Shown: piece by piece, positions 1-8,656 of the stretch
Numbering within the stretch: position 1 is the first letter of the stretch
Layout of the letters: each line of letters begins with the position of its first letter
Assembly: GCA_963766365.1 (NCBI GenBank)
Contig: CAVXZK010000014.1
Span: forward strand, 248,001 to 312,000
Source: JALORV01 sp963766365
Lineage (GTDB): Bacteria > Pseudomonadota > Gammaproteobacteria > Burkholderiales > Burkholderiaceae_F
Reading direction: 5' to 3'
DNA: 64,000 nucleotides
The notes under the pieces: generated by a model
Databases searched by the model: none
Seen by the model: the letters and a program-made list of their open reading frames with translations, nothing else
Told to the model about the DNA's origin: nothing
Position numbers and translations under genes: made by a program

Positions 1-116
1 CTGGCATAGCGCAGTGTCTGCGCTGCCGCGCTCGGCATTCCAGCCCATGTCGCAGTGCACAGGGCGGCGAACGCCAGCCGGTGCAGCAAGGTCAAAGTTC
101 GGCGGAACGCGGTCAT
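1..116 (-). CDS. Exported protein, N-terminus only (possible ABC-transporter substrate-binding protein)
   Basis: A frame starting with ATG at 116 and running off the left edge gives 38 residues. It begins MTAFRRTLTLLHRLAF and continues through a hydrophobic core to a probable signal-peptidase site at SAAAQ, followed by TLRYA. A signal peptide followed by QTLRYA is typical of peptide/nickel-type ABC substrate-binding proteins, but too little is visible to prove that. The gene is divergent from msrB, with about 150 bp between the two starts. No strong ribosome binding site is visible. The call of an exported protein is fair; the family is a guess. Confidence 0.45.
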   Translation of the reverse strand, partial: MTAFRRTLTLLHRLAFAALCTATWAGMPSAAAQTLRYA

Positions 117-264
117 TGCCGGGTGAGGGTGCCGTATGGGGCCTGGGAGATGACGACTATAGGGCATGGCCCCTGCTCTCACGAACAAGCGGTCGCGGGC
201 CTGCGCGTAATGACGTGGCCGCAGAATCGACCAATGCCATGTGAACAAGTTGGAGGGCCCTGTG

Positions 265-762
265 ATGACACAACGACGCGAGTGGTTATCCCGCATTGCG
301 CTGGGCGGCCTGGCAGCCTGGGTGGGCCCCGCCGCGCGCGCGGCCAGCCCGGCTGCGGCGCCCCGGGCTGACGCCCTGAAGCTCCCCGATGAGGAATGGC
401 GCAAGCGACTCACCCCTGAGCAGTACCGCGTGCTGCGACGCGAGGGGACGGAGGCGCCCTTTTCGAGTCCGCTGAACGGCGAGAAACGACGCGGCACGTA
501 CCGGTGCGTGGGCTGCGATCTGCCGCTCTTCACGAGCGCGATGAAGTTCGACAGCGGCACCGGCTGGCCCAGCTTCTTCGAGGCGCTGCCTGGCGCGCTC
601 GGCTTCACGACCGACTACAAGTGGATCTTTCCGCGTACCGAATACCACTGTGCACGTTGTGGCGGCCATCATGGCCACGTCTTCGACGACGGCCCGCGAC
701 CGACGGGCAAGCGCTACTGCAACAACGGCGTCTGCCTGAAATTCGAAGCCGAGGCGGCGTGA
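265..762 (+). CDS. msrB: Peptide-methionine (R)-S-oxide reductase MsrB, exported
   Basis: This enzyme reduces the R epimer of methionine sulfoxide in proteins. The 165-residue product has an N-terminal twin-arginine-like signal (QRREWLSR then a hydrophobic stretch ending ARAA), so it probably works in the periplasm. Zinc cysteine pairs CVGC (81-84) and CARC (129-132), the GTGWPSF motif (98-104), GHVF (137-140) and the catalytic cysteine in RYCNN (Cys152) are all present. An in-frame GTG lies 24 bp upstream at 241, but ATG 265 is preferred because TTGGAGGG lies about 8 bases before it. The stop overlaps the start of msrA (TGATG), so the two are translationally coupled. Confidence 0.93.
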   Translation: MTQRREWLSRIALGGLAAWVGPAARAASPAAAPRADALKLPDEEWRKRLTPEQYRVLRREGTEAPFSSPLNGEKRRGTYRCVGCDLPLFTSAMKFDSGTGWPSFFEALPGALGFTTDYKWIFPRTEYHCARCGGHHGHVFDDGPRPTGKRYCNNGVCLKFEAEAA

Positions 763-1379
763 TGATCCGCAACCTCTTCATGGTGGTCGCGCTGGCGTGC
801 GCCGGAGCGGCATGGGGGCAGGGGAAGAGCTCGGTTCCCGTGCCACGCACTGAAACGGCGATCTTTGCCGGCGGTTGCTTCTGGTGTACCGAGTCTGATT
901 TCGACAAGATCGACGGGGTTGTCTCGACGACCTCCGGCTATATCGGTGGCCGCAAAGCCAATCCGACCTACCAGGAAGTGTCTTCCGGGTCGACCGGCCA
1001 TACCGAAGCGGTGAAGGTGGAATTCGACCCGGCACGCATCAGCTACGCACAGCTGCTCGAGAAATTCTGGCCGACCATCGATCCGACGGTGAAAGACCAG
1101 CAGTTCTGCGATATCGGCTCGCAGTACCGCACCGGCATCTATCCGGTGAACGACATGCAGTTGAAGGCCGCTGAAGCCTCAAAAGCGGCGTTGCAGAAGT
1201 CCAAGCGGTTCACGGCATCGATCGTCACCGAGATCGTTCTGGCAGGAACCTTTTACCCGGCCGAGGACTACCACCAGGACTACTACCTGAAGAACCCGAT
1301 CCGTTACAAGTTCTACCGAAACAACTGCGGCCGCGATGCGCGACTGAGGCAGTTGTGGGGTACCAAGGCCGCACCCTGA
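762..1379 (+). CDS. msrA: Peptide-methionine (S)-S-oxide reductase MsrA, exported
   Basis: MsrA reduces the S epimer of methionine sulfoxide and completes the repair pair with MsrB. The 205-residue product begins with a Sec-type signal peptide (MIRNLFMVVALACAGAAWG) and carries the family hallmark GCFWC at 38-42, with catalytic Cys39. The GYIGG and GHTEAV motifs and a late EDYHQDYY segment are also typical. The ATG shares its A with the msrB stop codon. Separate exported MsrA and MsrB, rather than a fused MsrAB, indicate periplasmic protein repair. The open frame extends further upstream inside msrB, but that part only shadows msrB. Confidence 0.94.
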   Translation: MIRNLFMVVALACAGAAWGQGKSSVPVPRTETAIFAGGCFWCTESDFDKIDGVVSTTSGYIGGRKANPTYQEVSSGSTGHTEAVKVEFDPARISYAQLLEKFWPTIDPTVKDQQFCDIGSQYRTGIYPVNDMQLKAAEASKAALQKSKRFTASIVTEIVLAGTFYPAEDYHQDYYLKNPIRYKFYRNNCGRDARLRQLWGTKAAP

Positions 1380-1481
1380 GGCGCAGCGCGCCCCGCGGGA
1401 TTGGCCGGAATTGCAAAGTAGCTTCGCCGCGATACAACTAGAGTGCGTGGTGCGCCGGAACCGGCTCGAACGAGGGAAGAC

Positions 1482-1874
1482 ATGACTGGAGCGGCCAAGG
1501 CATTCGCGGCAGCCGCGGTGGGCCTGGCGTTTTCCGCCTGCGCGCCGGATGCGTGGCAGAACTACAAGGCGACGGGCTTCAACGAGTATCTCGATGTTGT
1601 GCAGGCCAAGTGCCAGCCGCTGTGGTTCGGTTCGATGAACCTGCAGACCTTCGACAGCTCGTCGGCCGGGGGGCAGCAGTCGAGCTTCTCCGCGCTGCTC
1701 GACAGCACTTCGCGCCTTTACTACAACCGCATCACCCCGGACGACTTCCGCGCTGCCGTGCAGAGCCAGGCCATCGGGTCGTCGGATGCGCGAACCAGCC
1801 GGACGATCGACTGCATGATTGCCCAGCTTCCGCCGGATCGACCGCGATCTCCGCCGGGTGGTTTGCTCCAGTAG
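1482..1874 (+). CDS. Small lipoprotein-like protein, unknown function
   Basis: The product is 130 residues. ATG 1482 is chosen because GAGGGAAG lies just upstream, and because it places a hydrophobic leader (AFAAAAVGLAFSAC) at the N-terminus with a probable lipidated cysteine. The FSAC box is a slightly atypical lipobox. The mature part has CAPDAWQNY and two further cysteines (CQPLW and DCMIAQ). It ends in a Pro/Arg-rich tail. I do not recognise the family. It stands alone, convergent with the AraC-type gene after it. Confidence 0.6.
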   Translation: MTGAAKAFAAAAVGLAFSACAPDAWQNYKATGFNEYLDVVQAKCQPLWFGSMNLQTFDSSSAGGQQSSFSALLDSTSRLYYNRITPDDFRAAVQSQAIGSSDARTSRTIDCMIAQLPPDRPRSPPGGLLQ

Positions 1875-1919
1875 TCGCCTGTCGGGCACCGTGGATCGCG
1901 CAGTCCAGGTCTTCGCGCC

Positions 1920-3059
1920 CTAACGCGCGCGACGCCACTCGGTCGGCGACATGCCGGTCCAGCCGCGAAATGCGCGCGACAGGGCGCTCGGATCCGAGTA
2001 GGTCATCGCCGCTGCGATTTCGCCGAATGGCATGCTGGTCTGCTCGATGAGCTGCCGTGCAACGAGCAGGCGCGCTTCGGTGATGAGGTCCTGCAACTTC
2101 AGGCCTTCGCGGGCCAGGTGGCGCCTCAGGCTGCGCTGGCTCAATGACAGCAGTTCGGCAAGGCTGCTCGCGTTGGCCGAACCCGCCAGCACGCTGGTGC
2201 GCAGTATGCGGCGCACCTGGTCGCCGAGACTGGTATACGTACTTTCTTCGACGGCAGCCAGTAGTCCATTGAAGTTGTCGAGCGAGCCAGGGTCGGCCCC
2301 GGGGATCGCGGCATCCAGCCAGCGCCTCTCGAATACCAGCATCGACAGAGGCGCGCCGAACCTCACTCGCGCCTCGAACATCTCACGGTAGACGCTCGGG
2401 TTGGCGGGCCGGTCATGGGCCAGGCGAACTTCGACCGGCTTCCAGTCCGTCCCGCAGATCGACTTCATGATCCGCAGTCCGATCATCAGCGAGGTTTCGT
2501 CGATCAGATCAACGGCCGGAGTCTCCGGAGTAAAGACCGCATAGCAGAGGCCCACAAGTCGTTCACTCAGTTCGGTGAGCGCAACAGCCGCGCCGCGGTC
2601 CTGCAGGTGGAGGTGGAGCACCAGCGTCCGAAGCGCCGCGCGAACCGACCTCTCGTTGCGCAATACGTACCCAAGCAGGCCGAACATCGGCAGTTCGAAC
2701 TTCCTGCCTGTCATCAGACCGAAATGGGGCTTGCCGGTCGCTTCAACGCAGGCCAGCAGGAGGCGACCGACCTCAGGGAGGGGCAACCGGGCCGCCGGGT
2801 CTTCGAATGTCTTGTGATCGAGTCCGAACTGGCTCAGCACGCGGCCGGGATCCACTCCGCATTCCCGGAGTACTGACGGAATGGCTCGGATGGGTCCGAG
2901 GCCAACGTCCCCGAAGGATTCTGTGACGACGGATCGGTCGGATGATGACTTGCGGCCGTTGCGAACCGGTCTGTCTATCGGTGCTCTGCTGAACGGACGC
3001 ATGGCAGCGGGAATATGGCGATTCTGCGCACAGCTTTGCAGTTTGGCCGGAATTGTCAA
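1920..3059 (-). CDS. AraC-family transcriptional regulator with arabinose-binding-like N-terminal domain
   Basis: The product (up to 379 residues) matches the OruR/ArgR-like layout. A long N-terminal ligand domain contains ESFGDVGLGPIRAIPSVL and LPLPEVGRLLLACVEATG. A C-terminal AraC helix-turn-helix region contains SLSQRSLRRHLAREG and the second helix-turn-helix PFGEIAAAMTYSDPSALSRAFRGWTG. Such proteins are usually single-gene activators of catabolic genes. The start is uncertain: ATG 3059 gives the longest form, while an internal ATG at 3002 begins MRPFSRAP and the conserved domain starts later still. It is divergent from the sulfatase gene, with about 200 bp between, and may regulate that cluster. 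Confidence 0.85.
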   Translation of the reverse strand: MTIPAKLQSCAQNRHIPAAMRPFSRAPIDRPVRNGRKSSSDRSVVTESFGDVGLGPIRAIPSVLRECGVDPGRVLSQFGLDHKTFEDPAARLPLPEVGRLLLACVEATGKPHFGLMTGRKFELPMFGLLGYVLRNERSVRAALRTLVLHLHLQDRGAAVALTELSERLVGLCYAVFTPETPAVDLIDETSLMIGLRIMKSICGTDWKPVEVRLAHDRPANPSVYREMFEARVRFGAPLSMLVFERRWLDAAIPGADPGSLDNFNGLLAAVEESTYTSLGDQVRRILRTSVLAGSANASSLAELLSLSQRSLRRHLAREGLKLQDLITEARLLVARQLIEQTSMPFGEIAAAMTYSDPSALSRAFRGWTGMSPTEWRRAR

Positions 3060-3266
3060 GTCACGCCTCGCCCTTCCCCACTAGATTCACACTCTCGATC
3101 AGGGGCAACCCTGACGCGAATCTGTCGGGTGGAGCAAAGCGGCCGCGCGACAGATCCCTGCGCGCGACGCCCGGAAGCGGCGCCCCAGTGCGTGGCGGTG
3201 ACGGGCGGCAAGACCCGAATTCCACGACGATGACGACTGCCGCCTTGCTGGCGGCCTGAGGAATTT

Positions 3267-5762
3267 ATGTCCATCCATTCGAAGTTGCAGGTCATTCTTG
3301 CGGCGGTGCTGATGCTGGCAGGAGCGCCCGGGGCGCAGCAGGTCACCGGCAGGCTGGGTTCGCCCAGCGCCAGCACGACGATCAGCGGCAAGCAGTTGCC
3401 GCCGCCGGACCCGGCCTTCGGCGGCGTGATCAAGGACGGTGCGCTGCAGTCCAAGCCCTGGTGGGCGCCGCGCGTGGTGCCGCCGAAAGGTGCGCCGAAC
3501 GTGCTGCTGATCATCACCGACGATGCGGGCTTCGGCGTGCCCAGCACCTTCGGCGGCGTGATCCCGACGCCGACGATGGACCGCGTCGCCAAGGAAGGCC
3601 TGCGCTACAACCGCGTCTTCTCCACCGCGCTGTGCTCGCCGACGCGCGCCGCGCTGATCACCGGCCGCAACCACCATTCGGCCGGCTTCGGCGTGATCTC
3701 CGAGCAGTCCACCGGCTTCCCCGGCTACAACAGCATCATCGGCCGCGACAAGGCCACCATCGGGCGCCTGCTGCTGGACAACGGCTACGCCACCTCGTGG
3801 TTCGGCAAGAACCACAACACGCCCGCCTTCGCTGCCAGCCAGGTCGGGCCCTTCGACCAGTGGCCCACCGGCATGGGCTTCGAATACTTCTACGGCTTCA
3901 TGGGCGGCGACGCCAACCAGTGGCAGCCGAACCTGTTTCGAAACACCACGCAGATCTTCCCGTTCCAGGGCAAGCCGGGCTGGAACATGATCACCGGCAT
4001 GGCCGACGATGCGATCGACTACATGACGCGCATCCACCAGACCGACCCGAGCAAGCCGATCTTCATCAAGTACGCGCCCGGTGCGACGCACGCGCCGCAC
4101 CATCCAACCCAGGAGTGGGTCGACAAGGTGCGCGCGATGAAGCTGTTCGACGACGGCTACGAAAAGGTGCGCGAGCGCATCTTCGAGAACCAGAAGCGCA
4201 TGGGCGTGATCCCGCAGAACACCAGGCTCGCGCCATGGCCGGCGCAGTTGCTCACGCCATGGGACAAGCTGACCGCGGACGAGAAGAAGCTCTTCATCCG
4301 CCAGGTCGAGGTCTTCGCCGCCTATGCGATGTACAGCGACTACGAGATCGGGCGCGTGATTCAGCACTTCCAGGACCTGGGCAAGCTGGACAACACGCTG
4401 GTCATCTACATCAACGGCGACAACGGCACCAGCGCCGAGGGCGGACCGCTGGGCACGCCGAACGAGGTGGCCTTCTTCAACGGGCTGAACAAGCTGCCCG
4501 CCGAAGTGCAGCTGAAGTGGTACGACGTGTGGGGCACCGAACAGACCTACAACCACATGTCGGCTGGCTGGTCGTGGGCCTTCGACACGCCGTTCTCATG
4601 GTTCAAGCAGAACGCGTCGGCGCTGGGCGGCATCAACCAGAACATGGTCGTGTCGTGGCCGGCGCGCATCAAGGACAAGGGTGGCCTGCGCGAGCAGTTC
4701 ACGCACGTCATCGACGTCGTGCCGACGATCCTGGAGGCCGCCGGCATCAAGGCACCGCTGGCGGTGGACGGCATCAAGCAGGCGCCGATCGAAGGCACCA
4801 GCTTCGCCTACACCTTCGATGCGGCCAATGCCAAGGCGCCGCAACGCCACAAGACGCAGTACTTCGAGATGATGGGCCAATGGGCGTTGTACGACGACGG
4901 CTGGTTCCTCTCCACCAAGGTGAATCGTGCGCCCTGGGATGCCTTCGGCGCGGCCAACCCCGACCCGTTGAACAACCAGGTGCTCGAGCTGTACAACCTG
5001 AACGAGGACTTCAGCCAAACCACCGACCTGGCGGCCAGGCATCCGGACAGGGTCAAGGCGATGAAGGCCAAGTTCATCGCCGAGGCGAAGAAGTATCAGG
5101 TGTTCCCGATGGACGCCTCGGTGGCCGCGCGCATCGTCGCGCCCAGGCCGAACATCACCGCCGGGCGCAGCGAGTTCGTCTACACGCGGCCGATGGTCGG
5201 CCTGCCGCAGGGCGATTCGCCGCTGCTGCTGAACACCTCGTACACGGTGACGGCCGACATCGAGGTGCCGGCCGGTGGTGCCGAAGGCATGATGCTGACC
5301 TCGGGCGGGCGCTTCGGCGGCTACGGCTTCTACCTGCTGAAGGGCAAGCCGGTGTGGCTGTGGAACCTGGTCGACCTGGAGCGGCTGAAGTGGGAGGGCG
5401 CCGAGGCACTGACGCCCGGCCGCCACACCATCGAGTTCGACTTCAAGTACGACGGCCTCGGCGCCGGCACGCTGGCCTTCAACGATTTCAGCGGTGTCGG
5501 CCGCCCCGGCACCGGCACGCTGAAGGTGGATGGCAAGGTGGTGGACACCAAGGCGATGCCGAAAACGCTGCCGATGATCCTGCAGTGGGACGAGAGCTTC
5601 GACATCGGCTCCGACACACTGACCGGCGTCAACGATGCCGACTACCAGCCGCCCTTTGCGCTGACGGCCAAGCTGAACAAGCTGACGGTCAGGCTCGACC
5701 GGCCGCAGCTTTCGCCGGCCGACATCAAGAAGCTTGAAGCGGCGATGAAGAACAAGGATTGA
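3267..5762 (+). CDS. Arylsulfatase-family sulfatase, exported, long form
   Basis: The product is an 831-residue hydrolase of sulfate esters with an N-terminal signal peptide ending near GAPGAQQ. NVLLIITDDAGFG supplies the metal-binding aspartates (Asp85/86). CSPTR at 123-127 is the type I sulfatase signature whose cysteine (Cys123) is converted to formylglycine. INGDNGTSAEGG supplies further metal ligands. About 200 residues follow the catalytic fold and are rich in beta-strand patterns, as in the long arylsulfatases. TGAGGAA six bases before ATG 3267 fixes the start. No sulfatase-maturing enzyme is in the window. It heads a run of exported proteins on the same strand. Substrate unknown. Confidence 0.92.
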   Translation: MSIHSKLQVILAAVLMLAGAPGAQQVTGRLGSPSASTTISGKQLPPPDPAFGGVIKDGALQSKPWWAPRVVPPKGAPNVLLIITDDAGFGVPSTFGGVIPTPTMDRVAKEGLRYNRVFSTALCSPTRAALITGRNHHSAGFGVISEQSTGFPGYNSIIGRDKATIGRLLLDNGYATSWFGKNHNTPAFAASQVGPFDQWPTGMGFEYFYGFMGGDANQWQPNLFRNTTQIFPFQGKPGWNMITGMADDAIDYMTRIHQTDPSKPIFIKYAPGATHAPHHPTQEWVDKVRAMKLFDDGYEKVRERIFENQKRMGVIPQNTRLAPWPAQLLTPWDKLTADEKKLFIRQVEVFAAYAMYSDYEIGRVIQHFQDLGKLDNTLVIYINGDNGTSAEGGPLGTPNEVAFFNGLNKLPAEVQLKWYDVWGTEQTYNHMSAGWSWAFDTPFSWFKQNASALGGINQNMVVSWPARIKDKGGLREQFTHVIDVVPTILEAAGIKAPLAVDGIKQAPIEGTSFAYTFDAANAKAPQRHKTQYFEMMGQWALYDDGWFLSTKVNRAPWDAFGAANPDPLNNQVLELYNLNEDFSQTTDLAARHPDRVKAMKAKFIAEAKKYQVFPMDASVAARIVAPRPNITAGRSEFVYTRPMVGLPQGDSPLLLNTSYTVTADIEVPAGGAEGMMLTSGGRFGGYGFYLLKGKPVWLWNLVDLERLKWEGAEALTPGRHTIEFDFKYDGLGAGTLAFNDFSGVGRPGTGTLKVDGKVVDTKAMPKTLPMILQWDESFDIGSDTLTGVNDADYQPPFALTAKLNKLTVRLDRPQLSPADIKKLEAAMKNKD

Positions 5763-5837
5763 TCGGGCGCGGCGCGCAAGGGCATGCTTGCAGCGCGCAG
5801 TTCCGCAACGGATCTTATTTGAGCGAGTAGAAGGAAT

Positions 5838-7458
5838 ATGAAACGGATCTCTGCCGCGTTGTTCGTCTGCGCCGGGTTGGCACTGCCGCCCTGGGCGCTG
5901 GCCCAGTCACCATCCACCATGCCGCCGTTCCTGATCACGCCCGACAAGGTCGAGACGAGCATCGGCACGCTGACCTTCAAGGACGGCGCGCCGACCGTCG
6001 AGACCGCGAGCAAGGTCTACGACACGCTGGACTTCACGCGCGCGCTGAACGCCTACAACAACAGCTTCCGCGGCGCCTCGGCCTACGCCCTCGGCAAGGG
6101 CTTCCAGAGCATCGGCGCCGAGGACAACAGCATCGTCATCTTCTCCGACGCTGATGGACAGCCAACTCGCTGTTCCTGACGGCCAACGCCGACACCGTCT
6201 ACTACCTTGGCGTGATCAACCTGAGCAAGGGGCCGATGGTGGTCGAGCAGCCGCCGATGGGGCTGGGCACGATCAACGACATGTGGTTCAGCTGGATCAT
6301 CGACATCGGCTTTCCCGGGCCCCGACCGCGGCGAAGGCGGCAAGTACCTGATCGTGCCGCCCGGCTACGACGGCCCGCTGCCCGACGGCGGCTTCTACGT
6401 CGCGCACTCGAAGACCAACCGCGTGCTCTATGCGGCGCGCGCCTTCCTGGTGAACAACGACCCGAAGCCCGCGGTCGACAACATCAAGAAGCACCTGAAG
6501 GTCTATCCCTACACGCCGGGCGGCGTCGGCACCAGCATCGCCACCGCGCTCGAAGGCACGGTGCGCGCTGCGCAAGAACCCGCCGGTGCCCGAGACGAAG
6601 TTCGTCGAAGCCAGCGGCAAGGCCTTCAACACCATCCCGCCCGGCGACTTCGGATTCTTCGAGATGATCAACGAGAATGTGCAGCAGGAGCCGGCGACCA
6701 GCTACGACGTCGAACTCGCCGGCCAGCTGGCGGCGATCGGCATCGTCAAGGGCAAGCCCTTCGCAGCCCGACGCACGCATGAAGAAGATCCTCACCGACG
6801 CGGCGGCCGTGGGCAACGCCACCGGGCGCGTGCTGAACTGGCGGTCGGCCGAGTCGCTGGCCGATGGTCGTACTACCCCGGCTCGACGTGGGCCAGCATG
6901 CTCTGGCAGGGCGGTGCCAACTTCGAGACGCCGCCGCCGCTGTTCACCAAGGAAGGCATGTTCAAGCCCTTGCCGCCGACCGGCGCGCGCACGCTCGATT
7001 CGCGCACCGCGTTCTACTACGGCTACACGCTCGATTCGCCGGGCATGATCATGCGCATCCCCGATGTCGGCTCGCAGTACCTGATGGGCTTCCTCGACAA
7101 GGACAAGAACGCCTTCGACGGCGCCAAGACCTACAAGACGACGCTGCCCAAGGGCATCCCGGCGCGCGCGTTCTGGTCGTTCACGGTCTACGACAACCAG
7201 ACGCGCTCGATGTTGCAGACGCCGCAGCGCTTTCCGCGCGCCGGCAGCCAGAGCTACCCGTCGCCGGCCGCCGAAGCCGCTGCCGATGGCTCGACGACGA
7301 TTTACTTCGGTCCGACGCAGCCGGCCGGCGTGCCGCGCGGCAACTGGATCCAGACCGACCCGAAGAAGGGCTGGTTCACGATCCTGCGCCTGTACAGCCC
7401 GCTCGAATCCTTCTTCGACAAGAGCTGGCGGCCGAGCGAGGTCGAACGGGTGCAGTGA
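5838..7458 (+). pseudogene. DUF1254/DUF1214 exported protein, interrupted by about six small indels
   Basis: Reading across three frames restores one protein of about 540 residues. It starts MKRISAALFVCAGLALPPWA (signal peptide, RBS GAAGGAAT) and ends EVERVQ. The N-terminal part fits DUF1254 (SNSLFLTANADTVYY) and the C-terminal part DUF1214 (ARAFWSFTVYDNQT). The frame is lost near 6150 (extra G), 6162 (extra C), 6320-6323 (extra C in a C run), 6564-6573 (one extra base), 6766 (extra G) and 6861-6870 (one net base lost). Protein-level sense is preserved between breaks, with no nonsense codons once frames are joined. This fits very recent decay or local sequence error. A second, intact family member lies at 8657. 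Confidence 0.82.
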
Positions 7459-7590
7459 AGGCCAAACGCTTTGGGGCCGTCTCGCGAGAGGCCCGCACAT
7501 CATTGCTGTTGCAAGGTGACGCAATAGCGCCGCGCGCCATGAAGCCGTCGGCAACGGCGCACAGACACTTCTGAAACCGGAGGAACAACC

Positions 7591-8196
7591 ATGAAGATGC
7601 TTCCCGCCGTGGCCCTGGTGGCCGCCGCGATCGGTCTTGCCGGCCCATCGTTCGCGCAGCAGGCGGGCAAGTCCCCCTCGGCCAGAACGGCCGCCGTGGC
7701 CAGGGCGATGGACAACGCCATGACCCCCGGCGACTACCAGAAGCGGCTCGAGCCGATGATCGGCAGCTTCAACGTCAGGGTGCTGATATGGGTCGACCCG
7801 GGCAAGCCGCCGATCGAATCTACCGCCAGCGCCGTCAGCACCTGGGTGCTGGGCAAACGCTTCGTGCAGACGATGCTGGTCGGCGGCCCGTCCGACGATG
7901 CCTTCAACGCCATCGGCTACATCGGCTACGACAACGCCGCCAAAAAATACCAGGCCACCTGGATGGACGATGGCAGCACGGCGCTGACGCTGTACACCGG
8001 CGGCTTCAACGCCGACGGCAAGTCGGCAACGATGCAGGCCAGCGTCGTCAACAGCAGCACCGGCAAGGCCACGCCGCTGGAACTGCGCATGGCCCTCGGC
8101 GCAGACGGCGGCCACGTGACGCAACTGTGGGGTCAAGGCTTTGGCACCAAGATGTTCAAGATGATGGAACTGCAATACACGCGCACCAAGCCCTGA
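7591..8196 (+). CDS. DUF1579-family exported protein
   Basis: The 201-residue product has a clear signal peptide (MKMLPAVALVAAAIGLAGP, cleavage near FAQQ) and a mature part fitting DUF1579. It has a start like PMIGSFNVRVLIWVD, then STWVLGKRFVQTMLVGG, then IGYIGYDNAAKKYQATWMDD. Proteins of this family are probably lipocalin-like small barrels; no biochemical role is established. GGAGG lies about 10 bases before the ATG. The gene sits between the broken DUF1254 gene and a SHOCT protein on the same strand, inside the sulfatase-led cluster. Confidence 0.78.
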   Translation: MKMLPAVALVAAAIGLAGPSFAQQAGKSPSARTAAVARAMDNAMTPGDYQKRLEPMIGSFNVRVLIWVDPGKPPIESTASAVSTWVLGKRFVQTMLVGGPSDDAFNAIGYIGYDNAAKKYQATWMDDGSTALTLYTGGFNADGKSATMQASVVNSSTGKATPLELRMALGADGGHVTQLWGQGFGTKMFKMMELQYTRTKP

Positions 8197-8221
8197 CACC
8201 CGTCACCCCAGGAGATCCGAG

Positions 8222-8641
8222 ATGAATCCGAGCGAAATCAGAAGGGCGCTGCCGCGCCGCAGCCTGCTGGCCGGTGCGGCATTGCTGGTGGCGACGCAGC
8301 CCGCATGGGCGATCTTCGGCGTGTGGCGGCGTGCGGCGCGCCGCACGATGTTCGTGGCCGGCGCTGCCACTGCCGCCGCCGTGACCACCGAGGCCGCAGC
8401 CGAGTCCAGCGCCGCGGCGGCGAATCAGGCCGCGGCGGCGCAGTCGGCGCAAGCGGCCGCCAAGCAGTCGGCCGCCGCCGCACAGCAAGCCGAGGCGGCC
8501 GCAGCCCAGGCCAAGGCCAGCCAGACCAAGACGCCCCAGCAGAAGCTGGCCGAACTGCAGTCGCTCTACGACCAGAAGCTGATCAGCGCCAGCGACTATG
8601 AAGCGGCGAAGAAAAAGATCCTGGCACAGCTGACGCAATAG
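8222..8641 (+). CDS. SHOCT-domain exported protein with alanine-rich helix
   Basis: The product is 139 residues. Residues 1-30 form a signal or Tat-like leader (PRRSLLAGAALLVATQ, ending PAWAIFG). Residues 50-100 are dominated by Ala, Gln and Ser and should be a long helix or coiled coil. The last 35 residues are a SHOCT domain (KLAELQSLYDQKLISASDYE), an oligomerisation motif often found at protein ends. GGAGATCCGAG lies just before the ATG. It is 25 bp after the DUF1579 gene and 15 bp before the next, so all three are probably one transcript. A scaffold or envelope-anchoring role is possible but unproven. Confidence 0.75.
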   Translation: MNPSEIRRALPRRSLLAGAALLVATQPAWAIFGVWRRAARRTMFVAGAATAAAVTTEAAAESSAAAANQAAAAQSAQAAAKQSAAAAQQAEAAAAQAKASQTKTPQQKLAELQSLYDQKLISASDYEAAKKKILAQLTQ

Positions 8642-8656
8642 CACCAAGGGAAATCA

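Noticed and set aside
3099..4556. A 1.4-kb open frame opposite the sulfatase gene
   Set aside because: It mirrors the sulfatase frame, has no recognisable motif, and is Arg/Ala/Val-rich as expected for antisense frames in GC-rich DNA.
6484..8199. A long minus-strand open frame over the broken DUF1254 gene and the DUF1579 gene
   Set aside because: It spans two plus-strand genes with clear families and has a low-complexity antisense composition.
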